Source: Shimia sp965227725
Lineage (GTDB): Bacteria > Pseudomonadota > Alphaproteobacteria > Rhodobacterales > Rhodobacteraceae
NCBI RefSeq assembly: GCF_965227725.1
Contig: NZ_CBDDGH010000004.1
Coordinates: 434,001 to 498,000, forward strand
Direction: 5' to 3'
Length of the DNA: 64,000 nucleotides
This document shows positions 1 through 8,924 of this stretch, piece by piece. How positions within the stretch are numbered: position 1 is the first letter of the stretch; each line of letters begins with the position of its first letter. The notes under the pieces were generated by a model. That model ran no database searches, was not told where the DNA came from, and saw nothing but the letters and a program-made list of their open reading frames with translations. The translations under genes were made by a program, and so were the position numbers.

Positions 1-1665
1 TGTGGCCGCAAGCAGCGCCGCACTGCCCTGCTCCGACAATGTATCGAGATCACCGGCGGCCCCCACCGCAAGCGCGTCAATGTTGCCAATCATCGTGTTG
101 GCAGATTTTGCCGCCGCGCTGATATCGGCAACGAGATCAGGGAGTTCTGTGTCCACAGTTGTTCGAATGGTGTCGAGCGCATCACGCGCACTGGTCGCCG
201 CCGCGCGCGCCTCGGCGACAAAGGCTGCCCCGTCCCCTTCAACCAAAGTTGTGACGCTGTCTGCGGTTGCATCAACCGAGCGCAGCATTTCATCAGACAG
301 ATCCAGCGCCTCATCCAGATTGGCCAAAGTGGACTGCGCCTGAGCAAGGCGCGCTGTGGCCTCGGCAATCAACAGAGCGCCTTCTGTGGAAATCGAAGAC
401 ACGCCGGTTTCAATCACAACCAATGTCTCATTGGCCTGATCCAACAGGGGCGGCAGCTTGGTGTCAGCCAGTGAACGCACCGAACTGAGCGTTTCCGTCG
501 CCTCATTGGCAAGCGGTTTGATATCTGTGCTCAGCACCTCGTTGGCGGTATCTGAGGTCACACGCACAGAATTCAGCGTATCCGTTGCTGTGTTGGTCGC
601 TGTCTCAAAAGCCGCAATCGCGCTTTCAGATTGATCGACCCGTGCCTTGATGCTGCTGCCCACTTCTTCGTAGCGGCTCATCAGGTTTGAAGCGTCTTGC
701 CCCACCTGAGCCACCTGTGTTTCGAGTACTGAGGCGGTGTCCTGCACCTGCTGCACCAGTGCAGGCAGGCGTTCTTCAACCAGATTGCGTGCTGATTGCA
801 GCGTGGCCAGCGCGGAAGGCTCAAGCACCGTCACAACGCCTTCGAGGGCGGCGGCGGCGTCCGCACCGCGGCTGATGAAATCACTCAACTGATCCTTCAT
901 CAGCGCATCCGCCGTGCCAAAAGCGCTTTCTGCGTTGCGCAATGTGCCTTCGGTACGATCAGCGGCCACGCGAATGCTGCCAAGCGTTGTTGTAGCCTCT
1001 TCCAAGGTTTCCTCTGCCGTGTCGGAAAGTTGCTCAAGTCGACCAGTGAACGCCGCAATCTCACGCGCCGCGCTTCCTACATCCGTCGAAAGGGTTTCAA
1101 ATTCAGATAGCGTGCGATCAAGCCGCCCTGACGCGCTTGAGAGGTTCTCAAGCAGCGATGTCACGGCCTCTGTGTTTTCGTCACTCACGACCGATTGCAG
1201 CCGCTCCAGAAGCTCAATGGCCTTCCCCATAAGCTCTGGCGCGCTTTCTACAACGGATTGCAAGGCACTTGCTTCCGTTGGAATTTCGCCAAACTGAGGC
1301 AAGGCCTGCGCCTCGGGAGTGCCGCCGGAAAGCGCCACAAAGCTCACACCGGTCACGCCCTGGCCCTGAAGCTTCGCAATCGTGTCGGTCTTCACGGGGG
1401 TGTCCGCGCCAACTTCAATGCGCACGCGCACCCGCGAGGGATCTTCGTCGTCGAGCTCCAACATCACAACCTGCCCAACCGGCAAGCCATTATAGCGGAC
1501 GCCGCCCGCCATCCCGAGGCCCGACACATTTTCAAAAAGAACGTCATAATATGCGTACTGCCGCTCCAGATCGACTTTGGCGAGCCAGAACACAAACAGG
1601 AAAGAGCCGATCAAACCGACCAGCGCGAACACCCCAATCAGGAGGTAGTTTGCCCGTGTCTCCAT
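1..1665 (-). CDS. MlaD-like MCE-domain lipid transport protein (C-terminus beyond window)
   Basis: The frame is open for 555 codons from the ATG at 1665 to the left edge, so the C-terminus is missing. A short cytoplasmic start (METRANY) leads into one membrane anchor at about residues 7-28. An MCE/MlaD domain follows at about 38-115, with the family-typical stretch GLPVGQV and then QGVTGVSFVAL. The remainder is a long, alanine- and serine-rich, predicted helical region like the coiled tail of long MCE proteins. MCE proteins form periplasmic hexamers that shuttle phospholipids between inner and outer membrane. It is the last gene of a three-gene operon, seven bases after the ATPase stop, and would be the periplasmic substrate-binding part of the importer. 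No MlaC or MlaA gene is nearby. Confidence 0.88.
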   Translation of the reverse strand, partial: METRANYLLIGVFALVGLIGSFLFVFWLAKVDLERQYAYYDVLFENVSGLGMAGGVRYNGLPVGQVVMLELDDEDPSRVRVRIEVGADTPVKTDTIAKLQGQGVTGVSFVALSGGTPEAQALPQFGEIPTEASALQSVVESAPELMGKAIELLERLQSVVSDENTEAVTSLLENLSSASGRLDRTLSEFETLSTDVGSAAREIAAFTGRLEQLSDTAEETLEEATTTLGSIRVAADRTEGTLRNAESAFGTADALMKDQLSDFISRGADAAAALEGVVTVLEPSALATLQSARNLVEERLPALVQQVQDTASVLETQVAQVGQDASNLMSRYEEVGSSIKARVDQSESAIAAFETATNTATDTLNSVRVTSDTANEVLSTDIKPLANEATETLSSVRSLADTKLPPLLDQANETLVVIETGVSSISTEGALLIAEATARLAQAQSTLANLDEALDLSDEMLRSVDATADSVTTLVEGDGAAFVAEARAAATSARDALDTIRTTVDTELPDLVADISAAAKSANTMIGNIDALAVGAAGDLDTLSEQGSAALLAAT

Positions 1666-1671
1666 CTGCCC

Positions 1672-2487
1672 TTAACTCCTACTGCCTTTGACCTGCGCCG
1701 CACGCGCGCGTGGTCCCGTAAAATATTCCTGAACCCAGGGATGATCGACATCTGTCATGGTCTCAATCGGCCCTTCTACCAGCACGCGCTTCTCTGCCAA
1801 TACGGCAATCCGGTCACAGATGGCATAAAGGCTGTCCAGATCGTGGGTCACCATAAACACGGTGATACCAAGCGCGCGCTGCAATTCCCCAATCAAATCG
1901 TCGTAGGCGGCCGCGCCGATCGGATCGAGACCCGCCGTCGGTTCATCCAAGAACACGATCTGCGGATCAAGTGCCAAAGCCCGCGCCAAAGCGGCCCTCT
2001 TGCGCATCCCGCCTGACAGTTCGCTTGGCAGCTTCTCACATGCAAAATGCGGCAGCCCTACAAGCCCGATCTTCAGCGCGCCAAGATCTTTCATCAGGTT
2101 TTGGGAGAGTTTGAGATGCTCGCGCATCGGGGCCATAACGTTTTGAAGAACCGTGAGACTGGAAAACAGCGCCCCGTCCTGAAAGGCGACACCCCAGCGG
2201 GTTTCAACCTTGCGGCGCTCGGCTTCCGGGGCGTGCAGCACATCAGTGCCAAGCACCTCGATGCGGCCAGCCGCCGGACGGTTCAGCCCGACAATCGTGC
2301 GCAGCAGCACGGATTTACCGGTGCCGGACCCACCAACGATACCCAGCACTTCACCTCGCCAGACATCCAGATCCAGATTGTCATGCACCACCTGCTTGCC
2401 AAACTGATTGCGCAAGCCGCGCACCTTGATGACCGCTTCACGCTCTTCTGCGACAGCGCTTGCGGGTTGTGTCTCCACCACGTTCAT
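1672..2487 (-). CDS. MlaF-like ABC transporter ATP-binding protein
   Basis: This 271-residue ATPase powers the Mla-type lipid transporter encoded with it. The Walker A motif GGSGTGKS is at about residues 52-59, the signature LSGGMRKR lies mid-protein, and Walker B is followed by DEPTAGLDP, as in MlaF and plant TGD3-type ATPases. The start is set at the ATG at 2487 (MNVVETQ) because it overlaps the permease stop as ATGA, the usual coupling in this window. A longer frame exists upstream but would run deep inside the permease gene. The gene lies between the permease and the MCE protein, the standard order for this transporter class. Confidence 0.9.
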   Translation of the reverse strand: MNVVETQPASAVAEEREAVIKVRGLRNQFGKQVVHDNLDLDVWRGEVLGIVGGSGTGKSVLLRTIVGLNRPAAGRIEVLGTDVLHAPEAERRKVETRWGVAFQDGALFSSLTVLQNVMAPMREHLKLSQNLMKDLGALKIGLVGLPHFACEKLPSELSGGMRKRAALARALALDPQIVFLDEPTAGLDPIGAAAYDDLIGELQRALGITVFMVTHDLDSLYAICDRIAVLAEKRVLVEGPIETMTDVDHPWVQEYFTGPRARAAQVKGSRS

Positions 2488-3614
2488 ATGCCCAGCTCCG
2501 CGAAGAAGATCGAAAACAGAGCATCCAAAGCGATCACCAGAAAGATGCTCTGCACCACGCTTGAGGTGGTCCGTTGCCCAACGCTGGTAGAACTGCTTTT
2601 CACTTGAAAGGCCTGCCAACAGGCCACAACGCCGATCACCAGCGCAAAAAACGGGGCTTTGACCATGCCGACTAAAAGGTGGCTTACATCCGTGTTCTCA
2701 TACAGCCGGGTGACAAACATGCCCGGGCTGACACCAAGGTTGATCCAGCTCATGAGAGCACCGCCAAAGAGGCCAAACAAATTGGCCACAAAGCCCAGCA
2801 ATGGCAGCATGATCAGGAGTGCCAGAACGCGCGGCACCACCAGCACGCGCACGGGATCAAGCCCAAGCGTTTGCATCGCGTCAATTTCCTGCTGCACTTT
2901 CATGGATCCCACCGAGGCCGTGAAAGCCGATCCTGACCGGCCAGCGACAATGATCGCGGTGAGCAGGATCCCCAGTTCCCGGAGCACGGAAATCGAGATC
3001 AATTCAACAACGAAGACTTCCGCGCCAAAGCGCTGCAATTGTGTGGCCCCCTGAAAGGCCAGAACCACGCCGATCAGAAAACCCATGAGCCCAATGATAG
3101 GCACAGCGTTGAATCCGGTGTCCTGCATATGGGTCACGAGCGACGCCCAGCGCAACTTGTGCGGACGAGACAATTCGCGCGTCAATGCCGCGAGTGTTTG
3201 CCCCAAGAAACTGATCAATGAGAGCGCATTGTGATAGCCCCCGACCAAAGACTTGCCCCACTCCTCCAGCCAGGCCCAGGCTGAATGCGCGGCGGCGTCT
3301 TGCACCTCTTCATCCGGAGCCGCAGCGGAAACCGTGCGAATAAGAGCCAGCTGATCCTGCGCACCACCATCAATGGCAACCTCCGCTCCCGCACGGCTTA
3401 GTCTGTCGCGCAAATGCTTGACCATCCAGGCGCCGCCTGTGTCCATCGCCGTGAGATCAGAAAGATCGACCCGCACCGTGCCTGTATTTGCCGAAACCTG
3501 TGAAAAAGGTCTCTCCATCTCTGCAAGATGTTCAGTCAGAAGCGCACCGGACAAACGCACAACCGTCTCGTTACCCGTCGCTTCGACGTGCAGGTTGGGG
3601 CGCTTGTTGGTCAT
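2484..3614 (-). CDS. MlaE-like permease with N-terminal STAS domain
   Basis: The protein has about 376 residues. The first ~95 look like a STAS domain (RVDLSDLTAMDTGGAW, comparable to the NTP-sensing loop of SpoIIAA/MlaB). A MlaE permease domain with about five membrane segments follows, including the family-typical stretch ELGILLTAIIVAGRSGSAF and the EIDAMQTLGLDP loop. In E. coli, MlaB is a separate STAS protein; here it is fused to the permease, as is common in alphaproteobacteria. The start is placed at the ATG at 3614 (MTNKRP); an in-frame TTG at 3713 would add 33 unconserved-looking residues. It is the first gene of the operon and overlaps the ATPase by four bases. Confidence 0.88.
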   Translation of the reverse strand: MTNKRPNLHVEATGNETVVRLSGALLTEHLAEMERPFSQVSANTGTVRVDLSDLTAMDTGGAWMVKHLRDRLSRAGAEVAIDGGAQDQLALIRTVSAAAPDEEVQDAAAHSAWAWLEEWGKSLVGGYHNALSLISFLGQTLAALTRELSRPHKLRWASLVTHMQDTGFNAVPIIGLMGFLIGVVLAFQGATQLQRFGAEVFVVELISISVLRELGILLTAIIVAGRSGSAFTASVGSMKVQQEIDAMQTLGLDPVRVLVVPRVLALLIMLPLLGFVANLFGLFGGALMSWINLGVSPGMFVTRLYENTDVSHLLVGMVKAPFFALVIGVVACWQAFQVKSSSTSVGQRTTSSVVQSIFLVIALDALFSIFFAELGI

Positions 3615-3741
3615 GAAACCAACACCATCTGGCTTGAGGCATACGCCACTTTCGTCCCGGTCATTTTGGTCCCAAATGCGTGGAGTCGTCTTGCGTCCCG
3701 CCACCTTTATCAAACCGCCTCAGCGCTTTAAACCCCAAGGG

Positions 3742-4533
3742 CTATCGCAGCGGCACCCGTTGCTCCAAAGCGTCAATCTTTGGGCGTGGCAAATGCTGAA
3801 ATGCCCGCAGGACCATCTGCCGCGCGCGCGCGCCTTCCCAATCCCTTGGCAACACCAGATCCTGCACCGCCCCGTGCCTCAAACACAGACGACGCCAGTG
3901 ATGCAGCACCACAAGCCTCAGGCTCGTTCGGTCAAACAGATCTTCAGGCACCGGATGCGCAAGCACCTTTTCCACGACAGAGGCGAGTTCATCATATTCC
4001 GCGCGCATCACCTGAGGCGCCACGGTCTCCGTAACCCACTCTGGCATATCACTGGGCGCAAAGGCGCTCAGCAGGCAGCCCTGCGGGGTCTCTGACAGAT
4101 TGCTCACCAAGGCGCTCCGGGTCGACAGCGGCACGGCACCTGCAGGCAAAAGGGCCTCAAACTCCGCGACGGTTAAGGATGGCTCTCCAATCAGCAAACT
4201 CACGGTCGCAGCGGCCTTTCCCTTGGCACCGTAAACCTGTGGACGTGCGCGCTCCGTCGCGGCCCATCCTTCTGCGGACAGACGATGCGCAGACATACGT
4301 CCGCGCTTTTCGGTAACCACCCACCCGTCCCGCCGGAGCCGGTGCAGCGCCACACGCAGCGCCTGATTGTTGATCCCAAGCGGCCGTACCAATGCATCCA
4401 GAACCGGCCCGGAAACCCAGCTCTCTTCATCCTGCAGAAGATCACCCAAAATGGTCACGACAACCGACCAAACCTTGATCGGACCACAGTCGCGCACCGC
4501 CTTAATATCTTCTTGCAGATCAACCTGTTGCAT
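3742..4533 (-). CDS. PaaX-family transcriptional regulator
   Basis: This 263-residue protein has the PaaX architecture. An N-terminal winged helix (about residues 15-95) contains WVSGPVLDALVRPLGI and ALRVALHRLRRDGW, both typical of PaaX. A central domain and a C-terminal helical domain end in LRLVVLHHWRRLCLRH. PaaX represses phenylacetate degradation operons and responds to phenylacetyl-CoA; relatives control other acyl-CoA pathways. It is divergent from the carboxyltransferase gene at 4668, across a 134-base gap that could hold a shared operator, so I infer that it senses a CoA ester from that pathway. Start chosen at the ATG at 4533, preceded by AGGGG. The ligand cannot be read from sequence. 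Confidence 0.83.
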   Translation of the reverse strand: MQQVDLQEDIKAVRDCGPIKVWSVVVTILGDLLQDEESWVSGPVLDALVRPLGINNQALRVALHRLRRDGWVVTEKRGRMSAHRLSAEGWAATERARPQVYGAKGKAAATVSLLIGEPSLTVAEFEALLPAGAVPLSTRSALVSNLSETPQGCLLSAFAPSDMPEWVTETVAPQVMRAEYDELASVVEKVLAHPVPEDLFDRTSLRLVVLHHWRRLCLRHGAVQDLVLPRDWEGARARQMVLRAFQHLPRPKIDALEQRVPLR

Positions 4534-4667
4534 AACCCCTAGTTTACGCTTGCTGCAGCGCAACAACAAGCGGGGCACGTTGCGTCACATGCACTCTCCC
4601 TTGATGCGCGTAGCGACCCGGCCCATGCTGAGGTGGAATAGGGACCGCTTCAGGAGGAGGAGCCCCC

Positions 4668-6287
4668 ATGTGGAGGAGCACATCCATCTCGCCAGACTCA
4701 CCGGAGTTTGCCGCGAACCGCACCGCTATGTTGGCGGCGGTTGAGGACCTGCGCGCCCTGGAGAAGCGGACCGCAGATAAATCCGAACAACGCCGAGAGC
4801 ATTTCGCCGCACGCGGGCAGATCACCCCGCGCGAACGACTGGGACGCCTGCTGGACCCTGGCATGGCGTTTCTGCGCCTACACAGCCTTGCGGGCTATCT
4901 CCAAGACACCGACGATCCAGCCACCTCCCTGCCCGGCGCAACCTTTTTGATGGGGATCGGCTTTGTCTCAGGTGTGCGCTGCATGGTTGTGGTGGATGAC
5001 AGCGGCATAAACGCCGGCGCACTTTCGCCAATGTCTTTGCAAGCCATACTGTCTGCGCAAGACATCGCCTTACGCCAAAAGCTGCCATTTGTGCATCTGG
5101 TCGAAAGCGCAGGGGCAAACCTGATGAACTACCGGGTAGAAGATTGGGCTCTGGGTGGCGGCGTCTTTCGCAATCTTGCCCGCCTTTCTGCCGCAGGCCT
5201 GCCCACCATTGCCGTGCTGCATGGTCCGTCCACCGCTGGTGGCGCCTATATGCCGGGATTGTCTGACTATGTGATTGGCGTGAAGAAAAACGGGATGGCA
5301 GCGCTGGCGGGTGCGGCTTTGGTAAATGCAGCAACGGGCGAAGTCGCCAAGGACGCAGACCTCGGCGGAGCAGAAATGCACGCGACCACCTCCGGCCTCG
5401 TCGAATATCTGGCCGAAGATGACCTTCACGCAATCGCTCTGGCGCGCCGCGTGATATCCCGGCTCGATTGGAACCGAGACTTACAGATGCCCGAAGTCCG
5501 CAACTTTGACGCCCCCGGCTATGATACTGACGAGATTGCGGGCGTTGTCCCGGCTGACTGGACCACCCCCTATGATGCGCGTGAACTTGTTGCACGGCTG
5601 GTGGATGGCTCAGATTTTGATGAATTCAAATCCGGCTTTGGCGCTGCGACACTCTGCGTCCAAGCTCAGATTCATGGCCATACAGTCGGTATCATTGCCA
5701 ACAACGGCCCAATTGATCCGGCGGGCGCCAACAAGGCGACGCACTTCATACAAGCCTGCGATCAGGCCGGTACGCCGCTTGTATTCTTAAACAACACCAC
5801 AGGCTACATGGTCGGCACCGCCTATGAGCAGGCGGGAATGATCAAACATGGCTCTAAAATGATCCAAGCGGTCAGCAATGCCCGCGTGCCCAAAATCACG
5901 CTCTACTGCGGCGCCTCTTTCGGAGCGGGCAACTACGGCATGTGCGGTATCGCCTATCAACCTGATTTCCTGTTCTCTTGGCCCACCTCGCGCTCCGGTG
6001 TCATGGGCGGGGCGCAGGCCTCCAAAACCATGTCGCTCGTGGCGCGTGCTGGCGCTGCCCGCAAGGGTGTGGAACTTGATGAAGCGCGTATCGCGAAACA
6101 GGAAGCGGCCATCGAACATCTCTTTGATGCACAAAGCTCCCCCTTCTTCACCTCCGGAAAGGTCCTTGACCATGGCGTGATCGACCCCCGCGAAAGCCGA
6201 AAGGTGATCGCCTTCTGCCTGGACACCGTGGCGGAGGCGCGACGCCGCAAAATCAACCCCAACAGCTTTGGCGTGGCGCGGATGTGA
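4668..6287 (+). CDS. acyl-CoA carboxylase carboxyltransferase (beta) subunit
   Basis: This 539-residue protein is a biotin-dependent acyl-CoA carboxyltransferase with two crotonase-like halves. The N-half has TPRERLGRLLDPG, LVESAGANL and the oxyanion-type stretch GPSTAGGAYMP; the C-half has IIANNGPIDPAGANKATHF and GASFGAGNYGMCG. The pattern fits methylcrotonoyl-CoA or geranyl-CoA carboxylase beta subunits (LiuB/AtuC). A strong ribosome site (GGAGGAGG) lies nine or so bases before the ATG. These enzymes transfer CO2 from biotin to an acyl-CoA and need a biotin carboxylase/BCCP partner, but no such gene lies in this window, which is unusual. It is divergent from the PaaX-like regulator. Substrate not determined. 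Confidence 0.88.
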   Translation: MWRSTSISPDSPEFAANRTAMLAAVEDLRALEKRTADKSEQRREHFAARGQITPRERLGRLLDPGMAFLRLHSLAGYLQDTDDPATSLPGATFLMGIGFVSGVRCMVVVDDSGINAGALSPMSLQAILSAQDIALRQKLPFVHLVESAGANLMNYRVEDWALGGGVFRNLARLSAAGLPTIAVLHGPSTAGGAYMPGLSDYVIGVKKNGMAALAGAALVNAATGEVAKDADLGGAEMHATTSGLVEYLAEDDLHAIALARRVISRLDWNRDLQMPEVRNFDAPGYDTDEIAGVVPADWTTPYDARELVARLVDGSDFDEFKSGFGAATLCVQAQIHGHTVGIIANNGPIDPAGANKATHFIQACDQAGTPLVFLNNTTGYMVGTAYEQAGMIKHGSKMIQAVSNARVPKITLYCGASFGAGNYGMCGIAYQPDFLFSWPTSRSGVMGGAQASKTMSLVARAGAARKGVELDEARIAKQEAAIEHLFDAQSSPFFTSGKVLDHGVIDPRESRKVIAFCLDTVAEARRRKINPNSFGVARM

Positions 6288-6383
6288 CGATCCCTGCCCC
6301 GACCTCGGCCAAGTCTGAACGCCACATCAAAATACTCAGCCGCGCATCAACTCCGCACGAAGCCCCACCGTGAAAGACCAATT

Positions 6384-7196
6384 ATGACCCTCACCCAAGC
6401 TGACGACTTCCTCACCGAATCCGAAACGTTACACGCCGCCATCGCAGACCTGAGCGACGCGGAGTTGCGTATGACAACCCAGTTCAAAGACTGGAGCATC
6501 GAAGATGTTCTTTTGCATCTGCATTTCTGGAACATCGCCGCTGATCTTTCTGCCACCGATGAGAGCACGCTGCAAAAACAAGTTGGTGCCGTCATGGCCT
6601 CACTCGAAGACACCGGCTCGATGCGCGGCGCGGAAAATGCGGCGATCACCGAACGCGGCACCGCTTTGCGGAGCCTTTGGATCAACAAAGTGCGTGATAT
6701 GGCGCCCCGCTGGCGCGACATGGATCCCAAAGCGCGGCTCAGCTGGGTGGGGCCCTCCATGTCAGCACGTTCTTCGATCACCGCGCGCCAGATGGAAACC
6801 TGGGCGCATGGCTTTGAGATTTTTGACCTGCTCGGCAAGGCCCGCATCGAGGAGGACCGGATCAAAAACATCGTCGTGCTTGGGGTAAACACATTCGGCT
6901 GGTCCCATCAGGTTCACAGCCTGCCGGTGCCTGAAGTCATGCCAAAGCTCTCTCTCGCTGCTCCGTCCGGGGACGTCTGGTCCTTTGGTGAAGATACCGA
7001 AAACACCATCAGCGGGTCGGCGGTCGACTTCGCTGCAGTTGTCACACAAACTCGGGCTTTTGCCGATACCTCATTAATCGCCACCGGCAACGTGGCGCAG
7101 ACATGGATGGCCAACGCGCAATGCTTTGCTGGCCCGCCTGAAACGCCACCTGCGCCGGGCAGCCGTCACCGCCTGAGCGCCACAGACCACGGGTGA
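6384..7196 (+). CDS. TIGR03084-type DinB/maleylpyruvate isomerase-like protein
   Basis: The protein has 270 residues. The N-terminal ~170 form a DinB/MDMPI-like four-helix region. The motif DWSIEDVLLHLHFW (about residues 33-46) and the later MSARSSITARQMETWAHGFEIFDLL carry histidines placed like the metal ligands of mycothiol-dependent isomerases. It fits the family I know as TIGR03084, which usually sits beside BKACE (DUF849) and acyl-CoA genes, as here. Alphaproteobacteria lack mycothiol, so a true maleylpyruvate isomerase role is unlikely. The metal-binding fold suggests a thiol- or CoA-linked step. It ends three bases before the BKACE gene, so the two are co-transcribed. Confidence 0.78.
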   Translation: MTLTQADDFLTESETLHAAIADLSDAELRMTTQFKDWSIEDVLLHLHFWNIAADLSATDESTLQKQVGAVMASLEDTGSMRGAENAAITERGTALRSLWINKVRDMAPRWRDMDPKARLSWVGPSMSARSSITARQMETWAHGFEIFDLLGKARIEEDRIKNIVVLGVNTFGWSHQVHSLPVPEVMPKLSLAAPSGDVWSFGEDTENTISGSAVDFAAVVTQTRAFADTSLIATGNVAQTWMANAQCFAGPPETPPAPGSRHRLSATDHG

Positions 7197-7199
7197 TCC

Positions 7200-8057
7200 A
7201 TGGACAAGGCGATCCTCACCTGCGCGCTGAATGGCGTGCTAACCGACCCAGCAAAGCACCCCGTGCCCGTCACCCCGGCACAATGTGCCGCCTCCGCGAG
7301 AGAAGCCATGGACGCGGGCGCAAGTGTGATCCACATCCATTTCCGACAGCAAGAGCCTAACAAAGGCCATTTGCCAAGCTGGGATCCTCAGGTGGCAGTG
7401 GAAATTGTTGGGGCAATCCGCGACGCCTGTCCGAATATCCTGATCAACGCGACCACCGGCGCAATCGGGCCGGACTACTCCGGCCCCCTCAATGTTCTGC
7501 GTGCCCTGAAACCGGAGATCGCCGCCTGCAACGCTGGCTCGCTCAACTACCTGAAACTGCGGGCAAACGGGGATTGGGCCTGGCCGCCGATGCTGTTTGA
7601 AAACACTCCTGACAAAATTCAGGAGCATCTTGACGTGATGGCTCAGACGGGCACCCTGCCGGAATTTGAGTGTTTTGACACTGGCATCGTGCGCTCCGTT
7701 GCCATGTATGTTGCCAACGGTATGACCAGACGTGCGCAGTACAACCTCGTGATGGGCGTCGCCTCCGGCATGCCGGTCAGCCCAGTGCTTTTGGAGTTTC
7801 TGCTGGCCTACCTCATGGAAGGCAGCTATTGGCAGGCAACACTGATCGGCCGCGCTGAGATCTGGGAAACCCACCAGAAGGCAGCAGATCTGGGTGGGAT
7901 GCTGCGCACGGGCGTTGAGGACACGTTTTACCTGCCCGGTGGTGAGAAAACGCGCTCCAATGGCCAACTGGTCGAAGCCCTTGCGACCTGCGCGCGCAAT
8001 GCAGGCCGGGCGATTGCGTCACCGGAGGAGGCACGCACGATCTTGGGGATATCCTAG
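7200..8057 (+). CDS. BKACE-family (DUF849) beta-keto acid cleavage enzyme
   Basis: This 285-residue TIM-barrel protein belongs to the 3-keto-5-aminohexanoate cleavage (Kce/BKACE) family, zinc enzymes that condense a beta-keto acid with acetyl-CoA and split it into acetoacetate and a new CoA ester. The metal-binding HIHFRQ (from about residue 45), INATTGAIG and the later FECFDTGIV are in family order. The start ATG is four bases after the upstream stop. Members differ widely in substrate, and the specificity residues cannot be assigned by eye. With the neighbouring carboxyltransferase and TIGR03084 genes it points to catabolism of an unusual carboxylic acid through CoA esters. Confidence 0.84.
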   Translation: MDKAILTCALNGVLTDPAKHPVPVTPAQCAASAREAMDAGASVIHIHFRQQEPNKGHLPSWDPQVAVEIVGAIRDACPNILINATTGAIGPDYSGPLNVLRALKPEIAACNAGSLNYLKLRANGDWAWPPMLFENTPDKIQEHLDVMAQTGTLPEFECFDTGIVRSVAMYVANGMTRRAQYNLVMGVASGMPVSPVLLEFLLAYLMEGSYWQATLIGRAEIWETHQKAADLGGMLRTGVEDTFYLPGGEKTRSNGQLVEALATCARNAGRAIASPEEARTILGIS

Positions 8058-8095
8058 GTGCTTGATCCTGTTCTCTTTCCCGCCATAGTGACCGG

Positions 8096-8842
8096 ATGAT
8101 CGACTTTCTGCCGCCAGACCTTGCCCAAGCTGCCGCCATCGCACTGCTGCTGACGAGTTTCGCGGGGTCTTTCATCACGGCTGCGTTTGGCATTGGCGGG
8201 GGCGTCGCCTTTCTGGGGGCTTGCGCAATCTTATTGCCACCCGCTGCAATCATCCCTGTGCACGGAGTTGTGCAACTCGGCTCCAATGCGATCCGCGCGT
8301 TGATGTTCCTGCGCCATGTACTCTGGGCAGCCCTACCCGCCTTTGTCATCGGCTCCGTCGCGGGCGTCGCGATTGGCGGTAGCGTTGTGGTCAGCTTGCC
8401 GGGCTGGCTTGTTCAATCCGTCGTCGGCCTCTTCATCCTCTGGGTGGTGTTTGCCAAACCACCCAAATGGCTCTCCCGCTGGCCCCTCATCACAGGGCTT
8501 CTGTCCAGCTTCCTGACGATGTTCTTTGGCGCAACCGGTCCCTTTGTGGCGGGCTATGTCAAAACCTTACAACTCGATCGCCACAAGCATGTGGCCCTAC
8601 AAGCCGCAATGATGACTGTGCAACACGGGCTCAAGGTCGTGATGTTTGGCCTCTTAGGGTTCGCCTTTGCGGAATGGGCGCTTCTGATTGCCGGCCTGAT
8701 CGCGTCGGGTGCCTTGGGTACTTGGGTCGGCAAACAGGTACTCGGCAAGATGAGCGACCACGGCTTTCATCGCATCCTCAACGTGATCCTCGTGTTGCTC
8801 GCATTGCGCCTCATCTGGGGCGGGGTGGGTGCGTTTTTCTGA
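8096..8842 (+). CDS. TauE/SafE-family membrane permease
   Basis: The protein has 248 residues and about eight hydrophobic segments in two repeats. The first repeat has the glycine-rich ITAAFGIGGG (about residues 28-37); the second has LTMFFGATGPFVAGYV (about residues 139-154). This duplicated glycine pattern is typical of TauE/SafE, a family of sulfite, sulfonate or sulfoacetate exporters and other small organic anion permeases. It begins 38 bases after the BKACE gene and may move the substrate or product of that pathway. The transported compound is not predictable from sequence. Confidence 0.83.
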   Translation: MIDFLPPDLAQAAAIALLLTSFAGSFITAAFGIGGGVAFLGACAILLPPAAIIPVHGVVQLGSNAIRALMFLRHVLWAALPAFVIGSVAGVAIGGSVVVSLPGWLVQSVVGLFILWVVFAKPPKWLSRWPLITGLLSSFLTMFFGATGPFVAGYVKTLQLDRHKHVALQAAMMTVQHGLKVVMFGLLGFAFAEWALLIAGLIASGALGTWVGKQVLGKMSDHGFHRILNVILVLLALRLIWGGVGAFF

Positions 8843-8924
8843 CGCCACTTACTGAGTTGATTGGACCTTATGCCACATGCTGAGCAGCCTTGAAGCACGG
8901 CAAAAATGGGCGTAATGGACCGAC

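Noticed and set aside
1195..2016. Plus-strand frame of 273 codons across the MCE and ATPase genes
   Set aside because: It spans two real minus-strand genes and has a non-protein-like composition.
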